The notes under the pieces are model-generated. The model saw nothing but the letters and a program-made list of their open reading frames with translations, made no database searches and had not been told where the DNA came from. From contig NZ_FUYF01000012.1 in the NCBI RefSeq assembly GCF_900167555.1, forward strand, positions 34,604-98,603: a stretch of DNA of 64,000 nt. The letters run 5' to 3'. Source of the DNA: Gemmiger formicilis. Its GTDB lineage: Bacteria > Bacillota > Clostridia > Oscillospirales > Ruminococcaceae. The translations under genes were made by a program, and so were the position numbers. Shown piece after piece: positions 24,778-33,095 of this stretch (within the stretch, counting starts at the first letter, position 1; the number at the start of each line of letters is the position of its first letter).

Positions 24778-26679
24778 TTACTGCATCAGCCCACACACCA
24801 GCTGTGCATAGGCAACGGGGTCCTCAATGGGCAGACCGGCGATCAGCAGGGCTTGGTCATAGAGCAACTCGGCGTACTTGGCGACCTTGTCGGTGTCGCC
24901 CGCGGCGTGGGCAGCCTTCAGGGCGGCAAAGACCGTGTGGTTCGGGTTCAGCTCCAGCACCTTCGTGCTCTCGACGCCCTCTGCGTTGGGCATGCGGCGC
25001 AGTACCTTCTCCATCTCCATCGAGATACCGCCCTCGGCAGACAGGGTGACGGGGTGCTCCTGCAGGGTCGGATTGACCTTGACCTCTTTGACCTTGCCGT
25101 TCAGGTCCTTCTTGATTTCCTCAAACAGGTCCTTGTTCTCGGTCTCGGCAGCCTCGGCGGCCTTCTTCTCGTCCTCGGTCTCCAGACCCAGGTCACCGGA
25201 GTTGATGTTCTTAAACTCCTTCTCCTTGTAGTCGCGCATCATCTGCAGGCAGAACTCATCCACATCCTCGGTGCAGAGCAGCAGGTCGTAGCCCTTGCTC
25301 AACACCAGCTGGGCGTTGGGCAGCTTGCCCAGACGGTCCGTGTCGTCACCGGCGGCAAAGTAGATGCACTTCTGACCCTCGGGCATCTTCTCGACGTACT
25401 CGTCCAGCGTGACGAGCTTTTTCTCCTTGGCGGAGTAGAACATCAGCAGGTCGCCCAGCAGATCCTTGTGCATGCCGTAGTCGCCGTAGATGCCGAACTT
25501 GATCTGGCGGCCAAAGTTCTTCCAGAAGGTCTCATACTTCTCGCGGTCATTGATGAGCATCGCGTGCAGTTCGTTCTTGATCTTCTTTTCCAGAGAATTG
25601 CGCATCAGCTTGAGCTGGTTGTCCTTCTGCAGCGTCTCACGGCTGATGTTCAGACTCAGATCCTCGCTGTCCACAACACCCTTCACAAAGCTGAAATAAT
25701 CCGGCAGCAGGTCGGCACACTTCTCCATGATCATAACGCCGGAGGCATACAGCGCCAGACCCTTCTCGTACTCCTTGGTGTAGTAGTCGTACGGGGTCGA
25801 GCCGGGGATGAACAGCAGCGCGGTGTAGGTCGCCGTACCCTCGGTGCGGCTGGTGATGACGCGCAGCGGGTCGGTGTAGTCCATAAACTTGTTCTTGTAG
25901 AACTCGTTGTAGTCCTCGTCCTTGACCTCGTTCTTCGGGCGCTTCCAGATGGGCACCATGCTGTTCAGCGTTTCCAGCTCGGTGTAGGTCTCGTACTCGG
26001 GCTTGTAGTCGTCGCCCGCGTCCTCCGGCTTCGGCTTCTGGCGGGATTTCTCACGGTACATCGTGATGGGGAAGCGGATGTAGTCGCTGTACTTCTTAAC
26101 GAGGTTTGCAAGCTCGTAATCCTCAAGGTACTCGCTGTACTTGTCGGTATCGGTGTCGTCCTTCAGCACCAGAATGATCTCGGTGCCGACGTCCTCCTTG
26201 TCAGCCTCGGTCAGGGTGTAGCCCTCGACGCCGGTGGACTCCCACTTCCAGGCCGTGTCAGCGCCCTGTGCGCGGGAGATGACGGTGACCTTTTTGGCCA
26301 CCATGAACGCGGAATAGAAGCCGACGCCGAACTGACCGATGATGTCGATGTTATCGCTCTGGTTCTCGGTCTTGAAGTCAAGGGAGCCGGACCTGGCAAT
26401 CGTGCCGAGGTTCTTCTCCAGCTCCTCCTTCGTCATGCCGATGCCGTTATCGGTGATGGTCAGCGTGCGGCTGTCCTTGTCGGGCTGGATGTGGATTTTC
26501 AGGTCATCCTTCGTGATGCCGATGGACGTGTCGGTCAGGCTCTTGAAGTAGCGCTTGTCGCAGGCGTCCGATGCGTTGGAGATCAGCTCACGCAGGAAGA
26601 TCTCTCGGTTTGTATAGATAGAATTGATCATCAGGTCAAGCAGCTTTTTGCTCTCGGCCTTAAACTGATGCATAGCCAT
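24778..26679 (-). CDS. htpG: Molecular chaperone HtpG (Hsp90)
   Basis: A 633-residue ATP-dependent chaperone. The GHKL ATPase domain (1-220) shows LISNASDACDK, DNGIGMTKEEL and GQFGVGFYSAFMVA. The middle domain has the catalytic-loop region VVDSEDLSLNISRETLQ. The C-terminal dimerisation domain contains MRDYKEKEF. ATG 26677-26679 is used because GTGAGG precedes it; the frame extends 8 codons upstream without a site. The promoter is overlapped by two CIRCE-like operators, so HrcA repression is likely. Confidence 0.96.
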   Translation of the reverse strand: MAMHQFKAESKKLLDLMINSIYTNREIFLRELISNASDACDKRYFKSLTDTSIGITKDDLKIHIQPDKDSRTLTITDNGIGMTKEELEKNLGTIARSGSLDFKTENQSDNIDIIGQFGVGFYSAFMVAKKVTVISRAQGADTAWKWESTGVEGYTLTEADKEDVGTEIILVLKDDTDTDKYSEYLEDYELANLVKKYSDYIRFPITMYREKSRQKPKPEDAGDDYKPEYETYTELETLNSMVPIWKRPKNEVKDEDYNEFYKNKFMDYTDPLRVITSRTEGTATYTALLFIPGSTPYDYYTKEYEKGLALYASGVMIMEKCADLLPDYFSFVKGVVDSEDLSLNISRETLQKDNQLKLMRNSLEKKIKNELHAMLINDREKYETFWKNFGRQIKFGIYGDYGMHKDLLGDLLMFYSAKEKKLVTLDEYVEKMPEGQKCIYFAAGDDTDRLGKLPNAQLVLSKGYDLLLCTEDVDEFCLQMMRDYKEKEFKNINSGDLGLETEDEKKAAEAAETENKDLFEEIKKDLNGKVKEVKVNPTLQEHPVTLSAEGGISMEMEKVLRRMPNAEGVESTKVLELNPNHTVFAALKAAHAAGDTDKVAKYAELLYDQALLIAGLPIEDPVAYAQLVCGLMQ

Positions 26680-26709
26680 GGTAGAAAACCTCACTTTATA
26701 CAAATGAAA

Positions 26710-26736
26710 TTAGCACTCGTTTATTTCAACTGCTAA
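26710..26736. promoter_or_regulatory. CIRCE operator (HrcA site) 1
   Basis: TTAGCACTC, exactly 9 nt, then AACTGCTAA, which matches 7 of 9 bases of the second CIRCE arm (GAGTGCTAA). It covers the transcription start region of htpG. Confidence 0.72.
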
Positions 26737-26740
26737 AGCT

Positions 26741-26769
26741 AGTTTAGCACTCTTTTTAATAAAGTGCAA
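26741..26769 (-). promoter_or_regulatory. htpG promoter
   Basis: On the minus strand TTGCAC (26764-26769), 17-nt spacer, TAAACT (26741-26746). It is embedded between and within the CIRCE-like sites. Confidence 0.7.
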
Positions 26770-26770
26770 C
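26744..26770. promoter_or_regulatory. CIRCE-like operator 2, degenerate
   Basis: A perfect left arm TTAGCACTC (26744-26752), 9-nt spacer, then AAGTGCAAC, which matches 6 of 9 bases of the second arm. It spans the -35/-10 region of htpG. Confidence 0.55.
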
Positions 26771-26871
26771 CCTTGCACAGCATTTTAACAAAAAATTTAA
26801 ATTCAGGGCTTTTCAAACGTGGGAATTTGCGGTATGCTAACAATGTATAAGGTATTCTGTTAAACAGCGCG

Positions 26872-26956
26872 GTAGGGGCCGGGCATGCCCGGCCCGCGGG
26901 CTTGCCCGTGAATGTCTGCCTGCGTACAGCTGCGGGCCGCATATAGGCGGCCCCTA
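26872..26956. repeat. Paired palindromic element, tails outward
   Basis: Units GTAGGGG + GGGCATGCCC core (26872-26895) and GGGCCGC...GCGGCCC + CCCTAC tail (26932-26956), separated by 36 nt. Confidence 0.8.
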
Positions 26957-27016
26957 CGCCCTGCCGACAAAAAACGATCCCTTACCATAGAAATACCATA
27001 GAAAGAAGAATCCATC

Positions 27017-27826
27017 ATGCTAATATACACCCACACTCTCCCCGGCGGCGCACAGCTCATCGGGTATCTGCGCGATAGGACCGTCGAGATGCCTGCCTTC
27101 AACACCCGTCCGGCCATTCTCATCCTGCCGGGCGGCGGCTACGCCTGGTGCAGCAAACGCGAGGCCGACCCCGTTGCCATGCAGTTCCTGCAGGCTGGCT
27201 ACAACGTTTTTACCCTCTATTACACCTGCCGAAGTGACGAGACCGTGCCCGCGCTGCGTTGGCAGCCGCTGATCGATGCTGCCGGGGCGATCCTGCATAT
27301 CCGCCGCAATGCAGAGCAGTTCGGCATCGACCCGGCGAAAATCGCCATCTGCGGCTTCTCGGCGGGCGGCCATCTGGCGGCGTCCACGGCCATCCTGTGG
27401 GACGCCGAGCCTGTGCAGACCGCCCTTGGCATCCACGGCACCGAGGCCCGCCCCGATGCCGTTGTGCTGGGCTATCCGGTCATCACGGCGGGGAAATACC
27501 GCCACGACGGCTCCCTTGTCAACCTCTGCGGCGATGACGCCGACCTGCGCGCCACAATGAGCCTGGAAAACCAGGTCCGCGACGGTCTGCCGCCCTTCTT
27601 CGTCTGGCATACGGTGGAGGACCCGTCCGTCCCCGTGCAGAACTCTTTGATGCTTGCCGGTGCGCTGACAGCCCATAAGGTCCCGCTGGAGCTGCATCTT
27701 TTCGCCCACGACGGCCACGGCACAAGTACCTGCACGCGGGAGGTCAACACCCCCAACAAGCATAACAGCGCCTGGGTGGCCCTCTGCACGGACTGGCTGG
27801 CCGAAACCTTTGATTTTCACCTGTAA
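27017..27826 (+). CDS. Alpha/beta hydrolase (acetyl-esterase/xylan-esterase-like)
   Basis: A 269-residue cytoplasmic hydrolase, no signal peptide. The oxyanion-hole region is LPGGGYAWCSKREADP, like carbohydrate acetylesterases. The nucleophile Ser115 sits in CGFSAGGHLA. A later Asp in VEDPSVPVQNS and His in LFAHDGHG complete the triad. The family deacetylates xylan-type oligosaccharides or small esters; the substrate here is inferred only. It is followed 16 nt later by a dehydrogenase gene. Confidence 0.82.
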   Translation: MLIYTHTLPGGAQLIGYLRDRTVEMPAFNTRPAILILPGGGYAWCSKREADPVAMQFLQAGYNVFTLYYTCRSDETVPALRWQPLIDAAGAILHIRRNAEQFGIDPAKIAICGFSAGGHLAASTAILWDAEPVQTALGIHGTEARPDAVVLGYPVITAGKYRHDGSLVNLCGDDADLRATMSLENQVRDGLPPFFVWHTVEDPSVPVQNSLMLAGALTAHKVPLELHLFAHDGHGTSTCTREVNTPNKHNSAWVALCTDWLAETFDFHL

Positions 27827-27842
27827 CAGGAGATGACAAAGC

Positions 27843-28829
27843 ATGAAAATCATGTTTTACGCGCTGCGCCCCTTTGATGAGCAGCAATACTGCGAGCCCT
27901 ACAAAGCCCGCTACGGCATCGACTACACCGGCACGCCCGACGTGCCGCGCCCGGATAACCTGCATCTGGCCGAGGGCTGCGACGCCGTCAGCACGAACCC
28001 CTGCGAGATACGCCCTGAATATTTGCAGACATGGGCTGAAATGGGCGTCAAATATCTGCCTTGCCGCAGCATCGGCTATGATCATATCCCGCTGGACACC
28101 GCCAAAAAGCTGGGTCTGCGCATCAGCCACAGCCACTACCCGCCGGACGGCGTGGCCAACTATACGATCATGCTCATGCTGATGTGTACCCGCCGCATGA
28201 ACGAAATCATGCTGCGCGCCAATGTGCAGGACTACTCGCTGCCCGGCAAGATGGGCCGCGATATTTCCGGCTGCACGGTGGGCGTCATCGGTACGGGCAA
28301 GATCGGCCAGACGGTCATCCGCCACCTGAGCGGCTTCGGCTGCAAGATTTTGGCCTACGACCTCTACCCGAACGACGCGGTCAGGCAGTACGCCGACTAC
28401 GTCACGCTGGACGAGCTTTACGCGCAAAGTGACATTATCACGCTGCACACGAACGCCACGGCGGAAAACCACCACCTCATCAACGCCGGCGCCCTTGCAA
28501 AAATGAAGGACGGCGTGCTGCTCGTCAACACGGCGCGGGGCACGCTCATTGACCCCGACACGCTGATCGCCGGGCTGGAAAGCGGTAAGATCGGCGGCGC
28601 GGGCCTCGACGTCATTGAGGATGAGACCGGTATTTACTATTACAACCGCATGGGGCAGGCCATCCCGAACCGCGAACTGAACCTGTTGCGCAGCTATCCC
28701 AATGTCATTGTCAGCCCGCACACGGCGTTTTACACCGACGTCAATGTCGCCAGCATGGTGCAGAGCCCGTTTGAGGCGCTGGACGCCTACGCCCACGGCC
28801 AGCCCTACGCCGGTGAGGTGCAGATGTGA
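27843..28829 (+). CDS. D-2-hydroxyacid dehydrogenase (D-lactate dehydrogenase / VanH-like)
   Basis: A 328-residue NAD-dependent enzyme. The Rossmann motif is VGVIGTGKIGQTVI. Catalytic residues are Arg in NTARGTLID, Glu in VIEDETG and His in SPHTAFYT. The sequence resembles D-lactate dehydrogenases and VanH (KYLPCRSIGYDHIPLDTAKKLG; PDGVANYTIMLMLM), but no VanA-type ligase or VanX is near, so a fermentative or alpha-keto acid role is more likely than vancomycin resistance. The start follows AGGAGATG. Its stop overlaps the next start. Confidence 0.85.
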   Translation: MKIMFYALRPFDEQQYCEPYKARYGIDYTGTPDVPRPDNLHLAEGCDAVSTNPCEIRPEYLQTWAEMGVKYLPCRSIGYDHIPLDTAKKLGLRISHSHYPPDGVANYTIMLMLMCTRRMNEIMLRANVQDYSLPGKMGRDISGCTVGVIGTGKIGQTVIRHLSGFGCKILAYDLYPNDAVRQYADYVTLDELYAQSDIITLHTNATAENHHLINAGALAKMKDGVLLVNTARGTLIDPDTLIAGLESGKIGGAGLDVIEDETGIYYYNRMGQAIPNRELNLLRSYPNVIVSPHTAFYTDVNVASMVQSPFEALDAYAHGQPYAGEVQM

Positions 28830-29509
28830 TGCCAGCCGTTGAGCCGGGCCGCTGCGGCGAACACTGGGACGACTGCCCGCGGCTGGCGGCAGGGGACCGC
28901 TTTGACTTTGCCTGTGCGGGCTGCGGCGACTGCTGCCGCCAGAGGCGCGATCTGGTGCTGTCGGGGTATGACCTCTACCGCATTGCGCGGCGGCTTAGCT
29001 TGCCGCCCCGTATCGTGGCGGCGGCGTTCTGCAAAAGCTACCTTGCGCCTGAAAGCTGCCTGCCCGCCCTGCGCCTGACGCCGGACCCCAAAACCGGCAA
29101 CTGCCGCTTTTTTGAGGGCAGCGCCTGCACCATCCACGCCGCGCGCCCGCTGGCCTGTGCGCTCTACCCGCTGGGGCAGAGCATCGACACGGTGACAGCG
29201 CAGACGGAATATTACGTACAGACGCCGCTTTGCGGTGCGCGGGCAGGGGAGGCACGGACGCTGCAGGACTATCTGCAGGATTCCGCCGTGCTGGACCGCG
29301 CGGGGGTGGATGCCCGCTGGGCCATCGTCTGCACGCAGCTTTCCCACCGGTTACAGGCCGCGGGCGGCACGGATAACCCCCGTTTCTCCGCCGCTGTCAG
29401 GCGTATGGAGCGTGCCCTCTACTACGACTACGAGCTCGGCGACGACTTCTACCCGCAGTTTTGTCAAAACATAGAAATTTTAATGCCGCTTTTGGACAGG
29501 ATGCTGTAA
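28829..29509 (+). CDS. YkgJ family cysteine-cluster protein
   Basis: A 226-residue protein with the CxxCxxCC-type motif FACAGCGDCCRQR near the N-terminus and later cysteines (FEGSACTIHAARPLACALYP), the pattern of the YkgJ/UPF0153 zinc- or iron-sulfur-binding family. ATG 28829 overlaps the previous stop (TGATG), preceded by GAGGTG. The molecular function is unknown; coupling to the dehydrogenase gene may be a hint but not proof. Confidence 0.85.
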   Translation: MPAVEPGRCGEHWDDCPRLAAGDRFDFACAGCGDCCRQRRDLVLSGYDLYRIARRLSLPPRIVAAAFCKSYLAPESCLPALRLTPDPKTGNCRFFEGSACTIHAARPLACALYPLGQSIDTVTAQTEYYVQTPLCGARAGEARTLQDYLQDSAVLDRAGVDARWAIVCTQLSHRLQAAGGTDNPRFSAAVRRMERALYYDYELGDDFYPQFCQNIEILMPLLDRML

Positions 29510-29520
29510 AAAACAGCTTT

Positions 29521-29868
29521 GTAGGGAGCGGTCTTGACCGCTCCGTGCAGCTCTGCGGCAGAAACCAACGCCCTGGAGGGGTCAAGACCCCTCCCTACAA
29601 AATTTCCCGTAAATTGTCGGATGCGGGTAAACGGACGGTTTGTAGGGGGAGACATTCATGTCTCCCGTGCACCTTCCCACCGCCGCCAACGCCCCGGGAG
29701 AGAAAAATCCCTCCCCTACAAAACAACAACAAAAGCGCTGTGACCTTTTCAAACAGTCACAGCGCTTTTCCTATATTGCTTTGTAGGGGCCGCATATATG
29801 CGGCCCGCAGCCTGAAGATAACCGCCCAACTGCGGGAAAGCCGCGGGCCGGGCATGCCCGGCCCCTAC
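29521..29868. repeat. Cluster of six palindromic units around a terminator
   Basis: This 366-nt gap holds only repeats and a terminator. Units: 29521-29545 (GGTCTTGACC core), 29575-29598 (GGTCAAGACC, tail inverted), 29641-29666 (GACATTCATGTC), 29691-29719 (degenerate), 29783-29808 (GCATATATGC), 29844-29868 (GGGCATGCCC, inverted tail). Orientations alternate outward as GTAGGG...CCCTAC pairs. Confidence 0.85.
29731..29769. terminator. Bidirectional terminator between convergent genes
   Basis: Perfect 14-bp arms AAAAGCGCTGTGAC (29731-29744) and its complement (29756-29769), with A-run and T-run flanks. Confidence 0.9.
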
Positions 29869-29875
29869 GTGTAAA

Positions 29876-30619
29876 TCAGCAGATAAAGAATCCGCCTCTG
29901 CCGCCGCAGCAGCACCAGCTCAAAATATTGCACACCAATAAATACATCCAGAACGACAGACAGAAAGACCCCGGGCTGCCGCTGGGCTGGGCGTAGGGCT
30001 GCTGGTAGCTTGTGTAGCTGCGGCCCGGGCTTTGCAGCTGATCCAGCAGGTTTTGATAAGCGTAGTTGTTCGGCTCCATCGAGACCGCTGTCCGGGCCTC
30101 CTCCTGCGCGCGGATGTTGTTGCCAAGCCCCTGATTGGCCAGCGCGGCGTAGTAGTGCCACTGGGCCGTGCGGTTGGCAGTGGGGATGCCGTTCAGCGTG
30201 TTCATGGCCTCCTCATAGAAGCCGCTGCGGATGTAGTTTGCCGCGGCACGCAGCTCTGGGTCACCGGCAGCGCTGCCGTAGCTCTGCCGCCCGGACGAGC
30301 CGCTTGTGCTGTAATACCCAAACCCGAACGGTCCAAAGCCAAACCCGGCCCCGCTGAACGGGTCCTGATACTGTTGGCTGTAGCCGCTCTGGCTGCTGCC
30401 ATAGCGCTGCCCGCCAGCACTGTAAGACGCCCCGCCGCCCTGCTTGATGCGCATGATCTCGCTGTAAGCGGCCTGCACCTCTTTAAAGTGCTCCTCCGCC
30501 GACGGGTCATCGGGGTGCAGGTCGGGGTGGTACTCCTTGCATTTTTTGCGGTAGGCTTTTTTAATCGTTTCGTCGTCGGCACTGGGGGTGATGCCCAATA
30601 CACTGTATGGATCAGTCAT
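29876..30619 (-). CDS. DnaJ-domain protein with membrane tail
   Basis: A 247-residue protein. Residues 1-62 are a J domain with the HPD motif in EYHPDLHPDD, so it should stimulate an Hsp70 (DnaK). A Gly/Ser/Tyr-rich linker (about 62-118) follows, then TPR-like helices (about 120-195) and a hydrophobic C-terminus (about 215-247) with CCCGGRGG. The tail suggests membrane anchoring, an unusual co-chaperone type. Its start overlaps the upstream DUF5685 gene by 8 nt. It is the last gene of the leftward operon. Confidence 0.88.
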   Translation of the reverse strand: MTDPYSVLGITPSADDETIKKAYRKKCKEYHPDLHPDDPSAEEHFKEVQAAYSEIMRIKQGGGASYSAGGQRYGSSQSGYSQQYQDPFSGAGFGFGPFGFGYYSTSGSSGRQSYGSAAGDPELRAAANYIRSGFYEEAMNTLNGIPTANRTAQWHYYAALANQGLGNNIRAQEEARTAVSMEPNNYAYQNLLDQLQSPGRSYTSYQQPYAQPSGSPGSFCLSFWMYLLVCNILSWCCCGGRGGFFIC

Positions 30620-31466
30620 GGCGCTTTGCCTCCCTGTGCTTGCGTACCAGCGCGTATTTGCTCCACACGCCGGAATAGATCGTGTTGTACAATAGCTTCC
30701 CCTCCGGGGTGTCCTTTAAAATCGGCAGCATCTCAAACTGCTGTGCGCAGCGGCCCATCTGCTGGGTCAAAAGCTCGTGGCAGCGCTGCTCATAGGCGGC
30801 GGGCGGCAGCTCGTCCGCCAACTGCCGCAGGGCGTTGAACTGCCCGCGGCGGCTGTCCTTTTCCAGATCGTCGTAGGCGTCCATCAGGTAGATGAACGCC
30901 CCCAGCCCATTGCCCATGCCGCGCAGCGCCGGGGCCCAGATGTCGTCGCGGCAGGCGAACACCTCGCCCAGCAGTGCGCCAAAGGCGTTGCACAGCGCGT
31001 CCAAATTGTGGCTGCCGGCGCTTTCCAGCGTATTCAGCCTGTCCAGCTGTGCGGCCATGGTCTGCAGCTGGCGCGGCCAGCGCTCCCGCAGGGCGGGCAG
31101 GCTTGGCTCCAGCTTTTGCGCCTGCGTCAGACTGGCGCGGCGGTGATCGTCCTGCCAGTCATCGAGAAAGTTGTAGTACGCCAGCGCGGCGGTCATGTCG
31201 GCGGCGTAGTCCAGCAGCTCGTTGTCCGCGCGGGGGCGTTTTTTCAGTGGGTGGGGCACACAGCGGCCCTCGGAAAAGGCTGTGGGCGTGTCATACAGTG
31301 CTGTCAGCAGAATGGCGACAAACGCCATGTCATAGCTTAATGCCAACTGTCCGGTGCGTCCGTAGCGGCGGCCCAGCGTCCGGCACAGCCCGCAGTAGTA
31401 AGCCTGGTAGCGGTCCATCTCGGCGTCTGCCAGACCTTTACGGTAAAGCGTAACATATCCGAACAT
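30612..31466 (-). CDS. DUF5685 family protein
   Basis: A 284-residue all-helical protein. The N-terminus has the family pattern MFGYVTLYRKGL and RYQAYYCGLCRTLGRRYG. NFLDDWQDD resembles an acidic, prenyl-synthase-like motif but the full motif pair is absent. No signal peptide or membrane helices are evident. The function is not known. It lies 6 nt after the zinc-ribbon gene and overlaps the J-domain gene, so the three are one operon; a chaperone-related role is inferred from that only. Confidence 0.82.
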   Translation of the reverse strand: MFGYVTLYRKGLADAEMDRYQAYYCGLCRTLGRRYGRTGQLALSYDMAFVAILLTALYDTPTAFSEGRCVPHPLKKRPRADNELLDYAADMTAALAYYNFLDDWQDDHRRASLTQAQKLEPSLPALRERWPRQLQTMAAQLDRLNTLESAGSHNLDALCNAFGALLGEVFACRDDIWAPALRGMGNGLGAFIYLMDAYDDLEKDSRRGQFNALRQLADELPPAAYEQRCHELLTQQMGRCAQQFEMLPILKDTPEGKLLYNTIYSGVWSKYALVRKHREAKRHD

Positions 31467-31472
31467 CGCGCG

Positions 31473-31865
31473 TCAACTCTTTTTGATGAACTGATGGCCG
31501 CACTTCGGGCAGGTGATGCTGATCTTGCCACGCCCGCGGGGCACGCGCAGCTGCTGGCCGCACTGGGGGCAGCGGTAATAGTGATAGTCCTTGCGCTGCT
31601 TGAACCGCACCTGCTGCTTGCCAAACCACGTGGTAACGCGGTTCTGGTAGGAGAGATATTTGAGGTTTTCACTGTACCGCTTGCGGGTGTTGCGGCTCAA
31701 AATGCGGAAATAGCTGTAGACGATGGCCACCAGCCCCAGCCAGTACAGCACCGGCGACACCCACGCGCCGATGACAATAAGGATAAGCGACGAAATACAC
31801 AGGAAACCGCCGAACTGGTCGAACCCATATCGGCCCGCCATAAACCGCTGAAACCAGCCTTTCAT
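31473..31865 (-). CDS. Small membrane zinc-ribbon protein
   Basis: A 130-residue protein with two membrane helices (about 16-58) and a C-terminal zinc ribbon formed by YRCPQCGQQL and ITCPKCGHQF. ATG 31863-31865 follows AAAGGTGG; the frame extends 8 codons upstream. The arginine- and lysine-rich cytoplasmic segment between helices and ribbon is consistent with nucleic-acid or membrane contact. It is the first gene of the leftward operon with DUF5685 and the J-domain gene. Function not known. Confidence 0.78.
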   Translation of the reverse strand: MKGWFQRFMAGRYGFDQFGGFLCISSLILIVIGAWVSPVLYWLGLVAIVYSYFRILSRNTRKRYSENLKYLSYQNRVTTWFGKQQVRFKQRKDYHYYRCPQCGQQLRVPRGRGKISITCPKCGHQFIKKS

Positions 31866-31972
31866 GTAAAAACCACCTTTTTGCGGCAAAGCCGCATTGT
31901 TTTCATCGTACTATTATGGCACACAAATATGGGCAAATCGTGAACAAGCGGGGAATAGAGTTTGAACAAATA

Positions 31973-32998
31973 CTACTTCCGTCCGCCGGTCAGCACATCC
32001 AGTGCTTTCGGGCAGAACCGAGAAAGCATGGTATGCAGCGACCAGGCCAGGCACAAAATAGCAAGCAGATACAACACACGTCCCAGTCCATTGATGAGTG
32101 TGGCAGGCGAAGCCTGGTATACCACGTACATCAAATCGCGGATCGGATGCAAGAGGTGCTTGAGCAATGGCTGATGCAGAGCGTACACAAGGAACGACAA
32201 GTGATAGACTTTTCTGTCACACAGGGACTCCGGCATAGGCAATAAGAACAGCGCGAACAGCGGAAGTACTTGCAGCGTTATGAGCGAGAAAAAGCCAGAA
32301 AACACGGCGTCGGCAGCAAATGCAGCCAAAAGCGCAGCCAACAGAAAGCGTAGATTATCTATCTCCGATGCCTGTGCGCAATAAAATCCGAAGTAAGCGC
32401 CCAAAAGATAGGACGGCATATAGCGCAAAATATTATTGACATAGCTATATTGGCAGAAAGCCGAGACAAAATCTGCGGATTGCAGCCAGTAGAAAAACAA
32501 AATTGCCGCGAACGTAAGGCAAAAGCCAAGACAACGACCTGCACGTTCGTAAATAAGCAGAACAACAGGGGCAAGCAATGCCAGCAGAAAGACCGCATAG
32601 AGATACCACAGTGCGCCATCCGGCGGCCATTGGTCAAGAAGAAAGGTCGTTTTCAGAAATTCGCGTTTGGTCATGGCCTCATGGTGCAGCAGATTGACCG
32701 CAAAAGTCAAACACTGCCACGCCAGATAGGGAACCAACAGCGAAAAAGTGCGGCGCTTGACCTTACCGGCCCAGCCGCGCAGCGATAAATTCAGAAACAG
32801 CAAATAGCCAGTCACTGCAAAAAAATAGGACATGGCAAGTGTCGCGGTATTTGTGAAGAAGTTTGATATGGCATCAAAACATACCTGGTCCAACCCAACG
32901 GACGGAACAGCCGGGGAAGGGCCGCAGTGATAGAGAACGATGCCGCAGGTCATCACAAACCCCAGAAAGGATATGCGCCTGCTGATTTCCTGGTTCAT
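31973..32998 (-). CDS. Acyltransferase-3 family membrane protein
   Basis: A 341-residue integral membrane protein with about ten helices. The N-terminal pattern SRRISFLGFVMTCGIVLYHC is that of acyltransferase family 3, with the conserved His in LYHC. ALWYLYAVFLLALLAPVV is the typical second conserved block. Such enzymes acetylate or succinylate cell-surface sugars. The gene is noticeably more AT-rich than its neighbours and stands alone, so it may have been acquired. TAAGGAG precedes the ATG. Confidence 0.82.
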   Translation of the reverse strand: MNQEISRRISFLGFVMTCGIVLYHCGPSPAVPSVGLDQVCFDAISNFFTNTATLAMSYFFAVTGYLLFLNLSLRGWAGKVKRRTFSLLVPYLAWQCLTFAVNLLHHEAMTKREFLKTTFLLDQWPPDGALWYLYAVFLLALLAPVVLLIYERAGRCLGFCLTFAAILFFYWLQSADFVSAFCQYSYVNNILRYMPSYLLGAYFGFYCAQASEIDNLRFLLAALLAAFAADAVFSGFFSLITLQVLPLFALFLLPMPESLCDRKVYHLSFLVYALHQPLLKHLLHPIRDLMYVVYQASPATLINGLGRVLYLLAILCLAWSLHTMLSRFCPKALDVLTGGRK

Positions 32999-33095
32999 GT
33001 AGGAAACTCCTTATTATTCAAATCCTCTCCAACCACTCATACTTCCTCGGTACGAGGTGGCCGACAAGGTGAAAACAAAACCCCTAGGTGCTGTC

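Noticed and set aside
24853..26736. A 627-codon open frame on the plus strand opposite htpG
   Set aside because: It is the antisense shadow of a highly conserved Hsp90 gene; the translation is Val/Leu-rich low-quality sequence and lacks a ribosome binding site.
27843..28829. Part of a vancomycin-resistance cluster
   Set aside because: No D-Ala-D-Lac ligase, VanX dipeptidase or VanRS genes are adjacent; neighbours are an esterase and a YkgJ protein.
29461..29874. Frames running through palindromic units, for example 137 codons at 29461 and 106 codons at 37069
   Set aside because: Their sequence is a translation of the repeats (recurring AGHARP and GLDRS strings) and they have no start signals.
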